5,372 nt of DNA from Gammaproteobacteria bacterium (GTDB taxonomy: Bacteria > Pseudomonadota > Gammaproteobacteria > SZUA-21), in the NCBI GenBank assembly GCA_027021095.1, contig JALUUZ010000568.1:1-5372 (forward strand). The letters run 5' to 3'. This document shows positions 1 to 5,372 of the stretch, piece after piece. How positions within the stretch are numbered: the first letter of the stretch is position 1; every line of letters begins with the position of its first letter. The position numbers and the translations under genes are program-made. The notes beneath the pieces were generated by a model. It saw only the letters and a list, made by a program, of their open reading frames with translations. It searched no databases and was not told the origin of the DNA.

Positions 1-15
1 TGCAGGAGTGGGTGA

Positions 16-705
16 ATGGAGGAGTTCGAAACTATACTGGGGCGTCTGGCGGTAGCGGTGTTGCTGGGTGGAATCATCGGCTTGGAACGTGCCCACCATG
101 GCCGGCCTGCCGGGCTGCGAACGCATACACTGGTATGCCTGTCTTCCTGCCTATTGATGTTGTTGACGGTCTTCCAGTGGGATCTATTGAGTGGCAGGCA
201 ACTGGAGACCATTCGTATCGATCCGACCCGGATGGGCCAGGGTATCATGACCGGGATCGGCTTTCTTGGCGCCGGTGTGATCATGAAGGAGAAGCTGACG
301 ATCCGTGGATTGACTACGGCGGCTTCGATCTGGGTCGCCGCGTCGATAGGCATCATCATTGGTATGGGAATGTATTTCGCCGGGGTCGTTGCGACCGTGA
401 TTACGGTCATTGTACTGAGCATGTTCCGTGTGCTCGAACGTACCGTGCCTTCATTGCATTATGGCCGGCTTATACTGCGTTTCAAGGCCACCGAGGTGAT
501 GGATTACGAGGAATTGAACAACATGATCAGGGGCTGCGACGTGACGGCGATGCCACCGGCCTATGCACAGGAAGACGAGGGCAGGTTTTTCCGCTATGAA
601 ATGACGGTGCGTACCCACCACATGATGAATTTTCTCAAGCTGTCCGACACTTTGCGGAAACTCGAGTCGATCAAGGAGTTCAGTGTCACACCTACCGGGG
701 ACTAG
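16..705 (+). CDS. mgtC: MgtC/SapB family inner-membrane protein
   Basis: The 229-residue protein carries the MgtC/SapB signatures. GGIIGLERAHHGRPAGLRTH lies at residues 18-37, GIGFLGAGVIMK at 80-91 and IRGLTTAASIW at 96-106. Residues about 8-145 hold four or five hydrophobic segments of the membrane domain. Residues about 150-229 are soluble and match the position of the ACT-like C-terminal domain of longer family members. Full length is normal for the family. The start is supported by AGGAG at 4-8, seven bases before the ATG, with no in-frame alternative in the window. In Salmonella and Mycobacterium, MgtC acts in survival in macrophages and at low magnesium, partly by modulating the F-type ATPase. 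Chromosomal homologues in environmental bacteria have no settled role, so the symbol denotes the family only. The gene converges on the coiled-coil gene with 11 bases between stop codons. Its promoter is outside the window. Confidence 0.93.
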   Translation: MEEFETILGRLAVAVLLGGIIGLERAHHGRPAGLRTHTLVCLSSCLLMLLTVFQWDLLSGRQLETIRIDPTRMGQGIMTGIGFLGAGVIMKEKLTIRGLTTAASIWVAASIGIIIGMGMYFAGVVATVITVIVLSMFRVLERTVPSLHYGRLILRFKATEVMDYEELNNMIRGCDVTAMPPAYAQEDEGRFFRYEMTVRTHHMMNFLKLSDTLRKLESIKEFSVTPTGD

Positions 706-714
706 CCAAGGTCC

Positions 715-737
715 GGTCAGGCTTGCTTGACCTTTTT
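715..737 (+). terminator. Probable intrinsic terminator of the MgtC-family gene
   Basis: GGTCAGG at 715-721 pairs with CTTGACC at 726-732, including one G-T wobble, across the tetraloop CTTG at 722-725. Five T residues follow at 733-737. This is a compact 7-bp stem plus T-tract ten bases after the mgtC-family stop. It overlaps the last codons (VKQA and stop) of the convergent minus-strand gene. The stem is short, so strength is uncertain. Confidence 0.55.
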
Positions 738-1718
738 CTCTGTTTCGTCCACGGCCGTATCGTTTGTATTTTGCGGGGCGTCGTTTTCCGTCGGTTCGTC
801 GTCGATGTCTCCCAGGTCGAAACCCTCGAGTGCGGCATCGATGTCGACATCCTCGGCAGGGTCGCTTGTGGATTCGCCGTCAGCCTGTGCGCTACCGTCA
901 TCGCTGGTTTGGGGGGCTTCGATATCGTTTGGTTCGGCTTGTGCGGCTGTGTTTTCCGCTGGCTGTCCGGGCATCGGTGCATCGATGCGCTGGGTATCGA
1001 TTTCCTTCAATTCAGGTTCTGCGCTACTCTCCTGCTCGGATTTCGTCGCGGTTTTTTTCTTTTTCTTGCCGGTAGGGTTTTCTGTGTCAGTAAGCGAGGA
1101 GATCTTGCCGCTTTTCTTGATCGTATAGTTTGCGTGCTGTGTGACATTGTTCACTGTCTGTTTCAGTTCGAGGAATTCTTCCTCCTGTTCTTTCGATTTG
1201 ACAGAATACATATTGGCGTATTCGTTCAACGTTCTGTCCATCGCTTCCAGGGTGTTTTTCAGCTCGTCACGTAACTGGTCGCGATCGTTGGTGATTTCCC
1301 TGATCTCGTCTTTGATTGCATCGATGATTTCCTGTTTCTTCTCTTTTAACTGTTGTGTCAGGTTCTGAAATTCTGCACTGGCATTGGCGTCTTTGTTGTT
1401 CAGCAGGTCTTTGATGTCCAAGTCGCCAGTGGCGATCGCCTTGATGATACCCCGGTACAGCGTGTTTTCACACTGGATGATTTTTTCAGCGACTTCCTCA
1501 CGTTGGTCCTGTGCGACTTCATAGAGGTTTTCGAGCTCAGGCATCAGTTTTTCCTTGCGGCGGCTGTCCTGAGTCAGCTCGAGATAGACCTGACGTGCCT
1601 TTTCGATATCGACGCTGTTGCCCGATATCTTTTTTTTGAACAAGTAAACGATATAGAAGAACTCGACCAGCGCGAATTCAGCGAATATAATCAAGGTGAT
1701 CGTTATCCAGTCATTCAT
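717..1718 (-). CDS. Membrane-anchored coiled-coil protein with acidic C-terminal tail, function unknown
   Basis: I do not recognise this 333-residue protein. Residues 5-27 form one hydrophobic segment, followed by KKK at 28-30, which predicts that the rest faces the cytoplasm. Two glutamates, E14 and E19, lie inside that segment. Residues about 36-95 and 115-200 are rich in E, K, Q, R and regularly spaced leucine and isoleucine, consistent with coiled coils. KKKKK follows at 218-222. Residues about 225-333 are polar, low-complexity and acidic, with one distinctive patch, DVDIDAALEGFDLGDIDDE, at 290-308. The start was chosen at 1718 because it lies one base after the stop of the upstream VWA gene. 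AGAGG (1732-1728) lies nine bases before it, and the hydrophobic segment follows at once. A TTG or ATG at 1754/1751 would add 11-12 charged residues in front of that segment. The layout indicates coupled translation with the VWA gene. A scaffold or signalling partner is inference only. Confidence 0.82.
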   Translation of the reverse strand: MNDWITITLIIFAEFALVEFFYIVYLFKKKISGNSVDIEKARQVYLELTQDSRRKEKLMPELENLYEVAQDQREEVAEKIIQCENTLYRGIIKAIATGDLDIKDLLNNKDANASAEFQNLTQQLKEKKQEIIDAIKDEIREITNDRDQLRDELKNTLEAMDRTLNEYANMYSVKSKEQEEEFLELKQTVNNVTQHANYTIKKSGKISSLTDTENPTGKKKKKTATKSEQESSAEPELKEIDTQRIDAPMPGQPAENTAAQAEPNDIEAPQTSDDGSAQADGESTSDPAEDVDIDAALEGFDLGDIDDEPTENDAPQNTNDTAVDETEKKVKQA

Positions 1719-1732
1719 GTCATGCAGCCTCT
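1716..1732 (-). promoter_or_regulatory. Coupled stop/start junction with ribosome binding site
   Basis: On the minus strand the order is AGAGG (1732-1728), nine bases, then ATG (1718-1716). The TGA of the VWA gene (1722-1720) sits inside that spacer and leaves one base before the ATG. This arrangement favours re-initiation by the ribosome that finished the VWA protein and fixes the downstream start. Confidence 0.7.
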
Positions 1733-3654
1733 TTGTTCTCTTCTCCTTCATCAAGGGGCACGGGATCGTCGGTATGCGTATCGGCGGCTTGTGTGGTCTG
1801 TTCCAGGTCCGGAGTGCTGCCGGCCTGGGTACTGGAACCGCCGGGTGTGGTCCATGGCAGTCTGCCGCTGCGCCACAGGTAAAGCAGCAGTCCGCCGACT
1901 GCCAGGATATTGATCAGCACCACTGCCGCCGCGACCTTGAGCCAGTTGACCCGGCCGATGATGCGGCTGGACTTTCGGCGTTTTTTCCTGGACTTCTTTT
2001 TGGTTTTCTTGTGGTGCCTGGTTTTGTGTACGGTTGCCGGCGGTTTTCTGATGGCAGGTTGCACGTGTTTTTTCGGTACGGCGGCAGCTTGTGCAGGGCC
2101 TTTTTCTGTACGCGGCAGTTGCTGTGCGATGCGATAGGCGTAGCTGGCTCCATTGGTTCTCGTGCCGGTGATCAAGGTGACGATTTTGCTTCCCTGGTAG
2201 TGTTTGGGTATCTTCAGCCGGTAGACACCGGTCATGTCTCTTTTCAACGTCATTCTCGTGTTGTCAGGATACTGCACCACGATCTTTACTGAACCTGGTT
2301 TGAACAGTCCGGGCATCACGCGTGCGGAGACCACGGCTTGTCCGGAATGCTTGTCCTGGTCGATGCCGATCGTCATCGCGCTGGCATAGGTTCTGTATTC
2401 ATGATGCAGAATGCGTTCGAAGGTTGGACTCTTGGCGACGATGCTGAACTGGTTCAGGTGGCTGTGCGGCGGTGGGTAGAGCCTGGCGGAGTAGATGCCG
2501 TCGTTGGTGAACAGGTCGGCGCCTTTGCCTTTGTCGTTCAGCGGCAGCACGGCCTGGCTGCTGCGTCCCGTTCCAGTGGCCGCCCCGGTATCACGGCTGA
2601 TGTAAAAGCGTGTCAAGGCCAGCAGCGCAGGCTGAATTTTAGCGGCCTTACCCTTCTGGACCAGCCGTGCTTGCACCCTGATTGATTCGTTTTCCAAAAT
2701 CGCGCGCGGCAGCCTGGCGGCGGTCAGTTTAAGATTGGTCGCAATGACTACCCTGTTGTCCGGATCCGGCCTGGTTTGCAGGTGCCAGGTTCCCGGGGCC
2801 GGCCTGGAAACCGTAATCAGGTCGTAGTGCTTTTCCTGTTTCCAGGCAACCCGGGCCGGATGTGTCGAGTGGGTCCAGGTCTGGCCGCCAGGGGAACGGA
2901 TCGCGGTCGGCTTGCTGCTGCCGTTCTTGAACAACAGGATCGTCATGTCTGTGACTGTGCGGTCCACTTTAAACTGGTTACCCGAAATCGGAAGCTTGTC
3001 CACCGGGGTCGACGCTTCAAACAGCTTCAGAAAAACACGGTGCAGTGAAGCCGCGTCACGAATACGCAGGTGCCTGCCGCCTGTCTCCACTGACAAGGTT
3101 TTCAACAGCGCAAAGTCGGCTTGATCCGACAACGCGATGGTATGAATCCTTGCCCCGGTTTTTTTTATGCGCGGCAGCAGAGTCTGCAGGATCCGTTCTC
3201 GGGAAGCACGGTTTTTTTCGTCGTCTTGCGAAATATCGACCATGCCGTCTGTCAGCAGGATCAGGTGCCTGTTATGGCCAGGATGCTGGTCGTTCCAGTC
3301 CCGGGTTGCCTGGTCGAGCGCCGCCTCGATATTGGTCCGTTGTCCGCGTGAATGGATCTTGTACGAAGCACGTATTGCCCGTCGTTTCCACTTTTTCGTT
3401 GCCCGTCCAAGCGGGTTCTGCTGTCTTACCTTGGCGGCGAAGTTCCAGACCGCGGCATGGACCTGTACAGGCATCAAACCGATCAGCAGGCGCAGGGAAG
3501 GTGCCCGCAGATTATGCGGGTCGTTGGTTTTCATGCTGCCTGATACATCGATCAGTACGCGCAGATCGGTGCGCGTCGCTGACTCGCCGGTAAACGCGGT
3601 CAGCAGAAGTAACGACAGCACCAGCAGCCTGGGTTTGAATCTGGTTTTTTCCAT
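1720..3654 (-). CDS. Exported VWA-domain protein with a C-terminal membrane anchor (TIGR03503-like)
   Basis: The protein has 644 residues. Residues 1 to about 25 are a signal peptide: basic start, LLVLSLLLLTAF core, cleavage probably near 22-26. Residues 30 to about 214 are a von Willebrand factor A domain with a complete-looking MIDAS metal site: DVSGSM at 36-41, T107, and TDG at 135-137. Beta-rich segments follow. NQFKVD begins at 226, and residues 372-389 (LNDKGKGADLFTNDGIYS) resemble the aspartate-rich turn of bacterial Ig-like modules. A polybasic stretch at 543-564 precedes one membrane segment at 572-594 and an acidic tail to 644. The NQFKVD region and the later DPDNRV (296-301) resemble, from memory, the gammaproteobacterial family TIGR03503, which is uncharacterised. 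VWA domains usually bind protein partners through a divalent cation. The VWA domain should be periplasmic and the tail cytoplasmic. The ATG has only a weak Shine-Dalgarno sequence, but no better in-frame start exists. It is the first gene of a two-gene operon. Confidence 0.9.
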   Translation of the reverse strand: MEKTRFKPRLLVLSLLLLTAFTGESATRTDLRVLIDVSGSMKTNDPHNLRAPSLRLLIGLMPVQVHAAVWNFAAKVRQQNPLGRATKKWKRRAIRASYKIHSRGQRTNIEAALDQATRDWNDQHPGHNRHLILLTDGMVDISQDDEKNRASRERILQTLLPRIKKTGARIHTIALSDQADFALLKTLSVETGGRHLRIRDAASLHRVFLKLFEASTPVDKLPISGNQFKVDRTVTDMTILLFKNGSSKPTAIRSPGGQTWTHSTHPARVAWKQEKHYDLITVSRPAPGTWHLQTRPDPDNRVVIATNLKLTAARLPRAILENESIRVQARLVQKGKAAKIQPALLALTRFYISRDTGAATGTGRSSQAVLPLNDKGKGADLFTNDGIYSARLYPPPHSHLNQFSIVAKSPTFERILHHEYRTYASAMTIGIDQDKHSGQAVVSARVMPGLFKPGSVKIVVQYPDNTRMTLKRDMTGVYRLKIPKHYQGSKIVTLITGTRTNGASYAYRIAQQLPRTEKGPAQAAAVPKKHVQPAIRKPPATVHKTRHHKKTKKKSRKKRRKSSRIIGRVNWLKVAAAVVLINILAVGGLLLYLWRSGRLPWTTPGGSSTQAGSTPDLEQTTQAADTHTDDPVPLDEGEENKEAA

Positions 3655-3660
3655 TTTCTG

Positions 3661-3703
3661 AGCGGTTCCAACGCTTATCTATAATAACGTTAGCGGAACT
3701 GCT
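3661..3703. repeat. Imperfect dyad bracketing the VWA-operon -10 region
   Basis: AGCGGTTCC at 3661-3669 and GGAACTGCT at 3695-3703 are inverted copies with one mismatch over nine bases, separated by 25 bases. The arms bracket the putative -10 element, a typical operator placement. No regulator family can be named from it. Confidence 0.35.
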
Positions 3704-3708
3704 GCGAA
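3678..3708 (-). promoter_or_regulatory. Candidate promoter of the VWA operon
   Basis: On the minus strand TTCGCA (3708-3703) is followed after 16 bases by TATTAT (3686-3681), a fair sigma-70 type pair. TATAGA (3683-3678) with a 19-base spacer is an alternative -10. Transcription would start near 3672-3675, giving a leader of roughly 20 bases before the ATG at 3654. Only the position and these matches support it. Confidence 0.35.
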
Positions 3709-3791
3709 ATTCTGAACCAGCCCGGTCTTTTTCCCGTTTCTGCTGCGATGCGCCAATGATACGGCCTGCACCCGCGGGCCAAAGGTATATT

Positions 3792-3878
3792 TTCAATTAG
3801 TCGTTATGTTCTAATATTATAAACCGCTTACGTGTATTTTATTTCCATGTCGCGAATCCCGTTTATCGAGTCTATACT
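3792..3878 (+). promoter_or_regulatory. Candidate promoter elements of the cold shock gene
   Basis: Two options are visible. TTCAAT (3792-3797), a 17-base spacer and TATTAT (3815-3820) would give a leader of about 140 bases. TATACT (3873-3878) is a better -10 hexamer but has no good -35 partner, and would give a leader of about 80 bases. A long leader is normal for CspA-type genes. I could not choose between them by eye. Confidence 0.35.
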
Positions 3879-3966
3879 CAATGGTTATGCAGTCTATGGA
3901 AACAGGGTCGCCTCTGTGACTTGCTGCTGCAGGAGATCGTTGTGTTAAGTTTGTGAGGTGTTATTT

Positions 3967-4170
3967 ATGGCTACAGGCACAGTTAAATGGTTCAACCAGG
4001 ACAAGGGATTTGGGTTTATTCAGCCTCAAGAAGGTGGTGACGATGTTTTTGTTCACCACAGCGCAATACAGGGCTCCGGATTTAAAACCCTGACACAAGG
4101 GCAGACTGTGACATTTGACATGGAAAAAGGAGATAAAGGTCTGCTTGCCAAAAATGTAATCAAGACCTGA
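3967..4170 (+). CDS. cspA: Cold shock protein, CspA family
   Basis: The 67-residue protein is a single cold shock domain of normal length. MATGTVKWFN opens it, the RNA-binding motif RNP1 is KGFGFI at 13-18 and RNP2 is VFVHH at 27-31. The aromatic surface residues W8, F9, F15, F17, F28, H30 and F39 are present. Such proteins bind single-stranded RNA and DNA in the cytoplasm and act as RNA chaperones that melt secondary structure. Some are cold-induced, others constitutive. The ATG at 3967 is chosen because GAGG at 3955-3958 lies eight bases upstream and MATGTVKWF is the standard family start. An in-frame GTG at 3958 overlaps that ribosome binding site and is not credible. The gene appears monocistronic, with its own leader and terminator. 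The symbol marks the family, since the paralogue type cannot be decided here. Confidence 0.96.
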   Translation: MATGTVKWFNQDKGFGFIQPQEGGDDVFVHHSAIQGSGFKTLTQGQTVTFDMEKGDKGLLAKNVIKT

Positions 4171-4209
4171 ATTGCGATAGTAAAGTAGCATTCCTCCGGC
4201 AGGTTTTCA

Positions 4210-4237
4210 AACCCCACGCCAAGCGTGGGGTTGTTCT
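4210..4237 (+). terminator. Intrinsic terminator of the cold shock gene
   Basis: AACCCCACGC (4210-4219) and GCGTGGGGTT (4223-4232) form a perfect 10-bp stem around the three-base loop CAA. The tail GTTCT is only moderately T-rich. It lies 39 bases after the stop codon, a usual distance for csp genes. Confidence 0.85.
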
Positions 4238-4328
4238 GAGTCTCGCGGTGAATTTTTTCATCTGCCAGTCCCTTTTGTCTCTTTGATCCTGGTTTTTCGT
4301 CCTCGGTCGCGAAAGCCACCCATGTCGC

Positions 4329-4374
4329 ACCCTTGCGTCGTCTCGCTACGAACGGTGGTGAGAAATGCGGGCTA
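4329..4374 (+). repeat. Intergenic repeat, partial left copy
   Basis: Positions 4340-4374 match 5110-5144 in the same orientation at 33 of 35 bases; the differences are T versus G at 4347 and 4366. Weaker similarity extends left to about 4317 with an indel. The arm that would make this copy fold back on itself, as the right copy does, is missing or degraded. The conserved part includes GTGGTGAGAAATGCGGG at 4355-4371, the exact reverse complement of the right copy's left arm. Confidence 0.8.
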
Positions 4375-4437
4375 GGCGGTAAAGTTTTGTGTTGTATCGC
4401 CGCTATCCTGTGAGGTGAATTGTTTTCAGGGTGCGGT

Positions 4438-5067
4438 ATGATTTTTAAAACGACCGTTGCACGTCACCGGGATGTTGCCGAGGTGGAAGAGTTCAGCAGC
4501 CCGGTGCTGGCGCACGTGTCAGAACTGATCAAAGGCAGGCGTGCTTTTTCAGTGCTCGATTTTGGCAAGGCCAACGGCGAGACCATCCAGTACTTTTCAC
4601 GTTTCGATGCGCGTATCTGCGTCGTCGACGCATTTGATTTCCTGGTGCGCCTGTCGCCTAAGGTTGGAGAGAAAGAAGAGGTTTTCTTCCGCCGCCTGCG
4701 GCGCCTGGCAAAAGACTATCTACGTCTTCCTGAAGGGTTCAGCTTCGACCTGGTGTTATGCTGGGACGGCTTGAACTACCTGGAACCTGCTGTACTCCGT
4801 TTCCTGTCCAGGTTCTTGAGTCTCTACAGCGGGTCACAAACCTTGTTGCATGCCTATTTCTATACCCGCCGTGAGATCCCGGAGCACGGTGGCGATTTTT
4901 CAGTGGTCGGACATGATACCGTTTGCGCGCGTTACCCGAGTGCAGACCGAAAGGTCGGACACTGTTATGCGCAGACCGAACTCGTAAAGCTGATGGAGGA
5001 GTACAAGGTGCAGAAATCGATGCTGCTCAAAAACGGTATCCAGGAGTATTTGTTTTCCAGTTATTGA
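4438..5067 (+). CDS. Class I SAM-dependent methyltransferase-like protein, substrate unknown
   Basis: The 209-residue protein has the order of a Rossmann-fold methyltransferase. VLDFGKANGETIQYF at 39-53 is the motif I loop, VVDAF at 62-66 supplies an acidic residue (D64) where the ribose-binding residue is expected, and FDLVLCWDGLNYL at 103-115 matches motif IV. The C-terminus YAQTELVKLMEEYKVQKSM and NGIQEYLF is consistent with the last helix and strands of the fold. Motif I is degenerate: the middle glycine of the usual GxGxG is A45. Cofactor binding is therefore probable, not certain. Start: ATG at 4438 with AGGG (4428-4431) six bases upstream. A TTG at 4420 would add six residues but has a ribosome binding site only four bases away. 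There is no signal peptide or membrane segment, so it is probably cytoplasmic. It stands alone between two copies of an intergenic repeat. No neighbour suggests a substrate. Confidence 0.75.
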   Translation: MIFKTTVARHRDVAEVEEFSSPVLAHVSELIKGRRAFSVLDFGKANGETIQYFSRFDARICVVDAFDFLVRLSPKVGEKEEVFFRRLRRLAKDYLRLPEGFSFDLVLCWDGLNYLEPAVLRFLSRFLSLYSGSQTLLHAYFYTRREIPEHGGDFSVVGHDTVCARYPSADRKVGHCYAQTELVKLMEEYKVQKSMLLKNGIQEYLFSSY

Positions 5068-5070
5068 CGA

Positions 5071-5144
5071 AGCCTAACCCGCATTTCTCACCACACATCC
5101 CGTTGCTCCGTCTCGCGACGAACGGTGGTGAGAAAGGCGGGCTA
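5071..5144. repeat. Complete fold-back intergenic repeat between convergent genes
   Basis: CCCGCATTTCTCACCAC (5078-5094) pairs with GTGGTGAGAAAGGCGGG (5125-5141) with one mismatch in 17. The 30-base middle can pair further: CCGTT (5100-5104) with AACGG (5121-5125, sharing its last base with the outer arm), and CGTC (5109-5112) with GACG (5117-5120) around TCGC. The whole unit thus resembles a REP or MITE-like palindrome. It begins four bases after the methyltransferase-like stop and its final CTA is the stop codon of the rnd gene. It could act as a two-way transcription end, though it has no T-tract. Confidence 0.8.
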
Positions 5145-5372
5145 CTGGCCGGGTTCGTGCAGCGGTTCCAGTTCGATCTTCCCGTCACGGTTCACCAGCT
5201 GTGCGTTGCCGTCGTAAAAACGCCTGATATGCCTGCCGATATATTCGTAACGCCACCCATGCCAGAGTCCAGCGCTGGTGTCATCGGCCAGCATTTTCTG
5301 CAGGTCCTTGCGCGTACCGACGATATCGGTGCTGATGTCATGCCGGTCCGCTGCCCATTTCATCACGGTCAT
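5142..5372 (-). CDS. rnd: Ribonuclease D, C-terminal part (5' end outside the window)
   Basis: The frame is open to the window edge and encodes the last 76 residues of a longer protein. The segment ADRHDISTDIVGTRKDLQKM followed by GLWHGWRYEYIG matches the C-terminal HRDC-type helical domain of RNase D: an alpha-helical stretch, the TRKDL turn, then the GWR...G motif. RNase D is a 3'-5' exoribonuclease of the DEDD family that trims tRNA precursors and other small RNAs in the cytoplasm. About 300 residues, including the catalytic domain, would lie beyond the window. The Met at the edge is therefore probably internal. The tail after the domain (about 23 residues from RRFYDG to HEPGQ) is somewhat extended, and the stop codon lies in the repeat. 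The family call rests on motif memory, not a search. Confidence 0.75.
   Translation of the reverse strand: MTVMKWAADRHDISTDIVGTRKDLQKMLADDTSAGLWHGWRYEYIGRHIRRFYDGNAQLVNRDGKIELEPLHEPGQ

Larger units (their letters stand above)
3655..3966. other. 312-base non-coding region between divergent genes
   Basis: This stretch separates the minus-strand VWA operon from the plus-strand cold shock gene and contains no convincing gene. It becomes AT-rich from about 3781 to 3890, as expected for promoters. It holds an imperfect dyad at 3661-3703, a GC-rich hairpin at 3763-3780 (GGCCTGC and GCGGGCC around loop ACCC, one wobble pair), and two promoter-like elements on the plus strand. The last 80 bases or so are probably the cold shock leader. 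Confidence 0.7.

Noticed and set aside
12..599. Frame overlapping the MgtC-family gene on the same strand
   Set aside because: The other frame carries all the MgtC motifs with a well-spaced ribosome binding site. This one is Trp/Arg/His-rich and unlike any family I know.
679..720. Terminator for the minus-strand operon beyond 717
   Set aside because: ACCGG and CCGGT can pair on the minus strand, but the loop is large and no T-tract follows, so I could not support it.
723..1274. Long plus-strand open frames opposite the coiled-coil gene
   Set aside because: They are rich in Phe, Cys, Ser and Val, as expected from reading Glu/Lys/Asp-rich codons on the opposite strand. They have no domain or plausible start site.
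3045..3661. Plus-strand frames opposite the VWA domain
   Set aside because: The minus strand encodes a clear signal peptide and MIDAS motif here. The plus-strand products have unnatural composition.
3763..3780. GC-rich hairpin as a terminator
   Set aside because: No transcript is expected to enter it from either side, and no T-tract follows on either strand.
4053..4319. Open frame of 88 codons on the minus strand
   Set aside because: It runs antisense through the cold shock gene and its terminator and has no recognisable domain or convincing ribosome binding site. It is a shadow frame.
4340..5144. CRISPR array formed by the repeated block
   Set aside because: There are only two copies, 770 bases apart with a gene between, and no spacer-sized units or cas genes.

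Overview
The window reads as chromosomal DNA of a gammaproteobacterium with moderate-to-high GC content. The support is the ribonuclease D C-terminus, a CspA-type cold shock gene with a strong terminator, a VWA protein resembling a family I remember mainly from gammaproteobacteria, and an intergenic fold-back repeat. The genus cannot be read from the sequence.

Layout. (1) 16-705, plus: a complete MgtC/SapB-family membrane protein. Its likely terminator lies inside the last codons of the convergent gene. (2) 3654-717, minus: a tight two-gene operon. The first gene encodes an exported von Willebrand factor A (VWA) protein of 644 residues with one C-terminal membrane segment. One base after its stop codon begins a 333-residue membrane-anchored coiled-coil protein with an acidic tail. 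(3) 3655-3966: a 312-base non-coding region with promoter-like elements for the VWA operon (minus) and the cold shock gene (plus). (4) 3967-4170, plus: a cold shock protein, followed by a 10-bp-stem terminator. (5) 4438-5067, plus: a class I SAM-methyltransferase-like protein with a degenerate cofactor loop. It lies between two related copies of an intergenic repeat (about 4329-4374 and 5071-5144), the second a complete fold-back palindrome. (6) 5142-5372, minus: the last 76 residues of ribonuclease D, whose stop codon is the last three bases of the second repeat copy.

How the genes work together. The VWA and coiled-coil genes are probably co-translated. Their predicted topologies put a metal-dependent adhesion-type domain outside the cytoplasmic membrane and a long coiled coil plus acidic tails inside it, so a joint membrane-spanning assembly is plausible. 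This pair is the best candidate in the window for an undescribed system, although no partner enzyme such as a MoxR ATPase lies here. The other genes look like unrelated housekeeping or stress genes. The second point of interest is the methyltransferase-like gene bracketed by repeat copies. No CRISPR array, tRNA, rRNA or intact transposase was seen.
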